Notes under the pieces: generated by a model
Told to the model about the DNA's origin: nothing
The model's database searches: none
Seen by the model: only the letters and a program-made list of their open reading frames with translations
Program-made: the position numbers and the translations under genes
Shown here: positions 63,618-64,000 of the stretch, piece after piece
Layout: every line of letters begins with the position of its first letter
How positions within the stretch are numbered: position 1 is the first letter of the stretch
NCBI GenBank assembly: GCA_963817735.1
Contig: CAWFPP010000006.1
Coordinates: 1 to 64,000 of the forward strand
Source: Bog-473 sp963817735
Lineage (GTDB): Bacteria; Actinomycetota; Acidimicrobiia; Acidimicrobiales; RAAP-2
Direction of reading: 5' to 3'
DNA length: 64,000 bases

Positions 63618-64000
63618 TCACCCGGCGTCGAGGTCGGCCCACCCCATGGATTTCCCGACCGCACGGCGCCAGCCGGCTTGCAGTGCGTCGGCCAGCTCGG
63701 CCGGCAGCTCCGGTTCGAAGACGGTGTCCGCGTGCCAGAGCCCGGCCAGCTCCGCCAGGGACGCCCACACCCCCTCGGCCAGCCCGGCCGCAGTGGCGGC
63801 ACCGAGCGCGGTCGACTCGAGCGACGCCGGACGCGCCACCGGCATGCGGCTCTGTTCGGCCTGCAGCGAGAGGAGGAGGTCCATGGCGGCGGCGCCCCCG
63901 TCCACCCGCAGCGCGGACAGTGGGTGGGCCGACGCGGCGGCCATGGCATCGGTCATGTCGCGCACCTGGAACGCCATAGCTTCCACACAGGCGCGGGCGA
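63618..64000 (-). CDS. glpK: Glycerol kinase, C-terminal part (runs off the right edge)
   Basis: Only the last 126 codons are visible. RACVEAMAFQVRDMTDAMAA, LRVDGGAAAMDLLLSLQAEQ, VARPASLESTALGAATAAGL and LAELAGLWHADTVFEPELP are the FGGY C-terminal domain of glycerol kinase, with the ATP-site DGGAAA. Most homologues have ...AAANDLL or AAADDLL where this has AAAMDLL. The enzyme makes glycerol-3-phosphate for phospholipid synthesis. The gene starts beyond the window. Confidence 0.85.
   Translation of the reverse strand, partial: ARACVEAMAFQVRDMTDAMAAASAHPLSALRVDGGAAAMDLLLSLQAEQSRMPVARPASLESTALGAATAAGLAEGVWASLAELAGLWHADTVFEPELPAELADALQAGWRRAVGKSMGWADLDAG

Overview
The window looks like a chromosomal stretch from a GC-rich actinobacterium, most likely an uncultured Acidimicrobiia-type lineage. 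The lineage is an inference. It rests on frequent GTG/TTG starts, DUF3039 and DUF2630 proteins, a PimB-type mannosyltransferase next to SRPBCC and ROK genes, a SHOCT-tailed PH-domain protein, an Amidase_3 of the Rv3717 type and a remnant of an actinobacterial 'CPSTSNC' repeat protein.

The left third (about 1-24 kb) is accessory in character. It holds a partial zinc-ribbon protein, a helix-hairpin-helix membrane protein and a broken peptidoglycan amidase. An IS3-family element (2237-3434) follows, with its right end triplicated as 132-bp repeats. Next comes a six-helix membrane protein fused to a nucleoside 2-deoxyribosyltransferase-like domain (4121-5314). A complete dipeptide ABC transporter locus (5555-11618) is broken by more than twenty single-base frameshifts. 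After it lie a GrrM/OscB-like radical SAM/SPASM peptide maturase (11846-12988), a frameshifted esterase, a frameshifted membrane protein with its PadR regulator, and a two-gene operon that pairs an EACC1-like small protein with a 520-residue HExxH protein (16662-18570). Several of these cargo genes are visibly richer in A/T than the rest. A secreted GH43 enzyme, a membrane GAF-GGDEF-EAL protein (frameshifted) and an MFS exporter close this part.

The middle (25-47 kb) is denser and mostly intact. It has a secreted NHL-repeat protein and a Tat-exported phospholipase C family enzyme, then a sulfate importer operon (sbp-cysT-cysW-cysA). A PAS protein with a degenerate GGDEF motif and an M48 peptidase follow. 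A carbohydrate ABC importer of the Ugp type and a DUF3039 protein divergent from Lon protease come next. The section ends with DUF2630, an epoxide-hydrolase-like protein with a large YfhO/GT-C-like membrane protein, a potassium channel with two NAD-binding modules, and a tRNA with a CAT anticodon.

The right part (47-64 kb) has a frameshifted secreted GH26-like glycosidase, a rhodanese, small zinc and thioredoxin-like proteins, and a pimB-SRPBCC-ROK kinase-LLM-aminotransferase run. It continues with an SMP-30 protein, a PlsC acyltransferase, an ACT-domain protein, and an SDR-queA-SufR-like operon behind a palindrome that sits in its promoter. The window ends with a 1,004-residue protein of seven Ig-like repeats and the C-terminus of glycerol kinase.

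The best candidates for undescribed biology are the EACC1-like/HExxH pair, the membrane-bound deoxyribosyltransferase-like protein, and the radical SAM enzyme with no evident precursor. All three lie in the lower-GC accessory zone.
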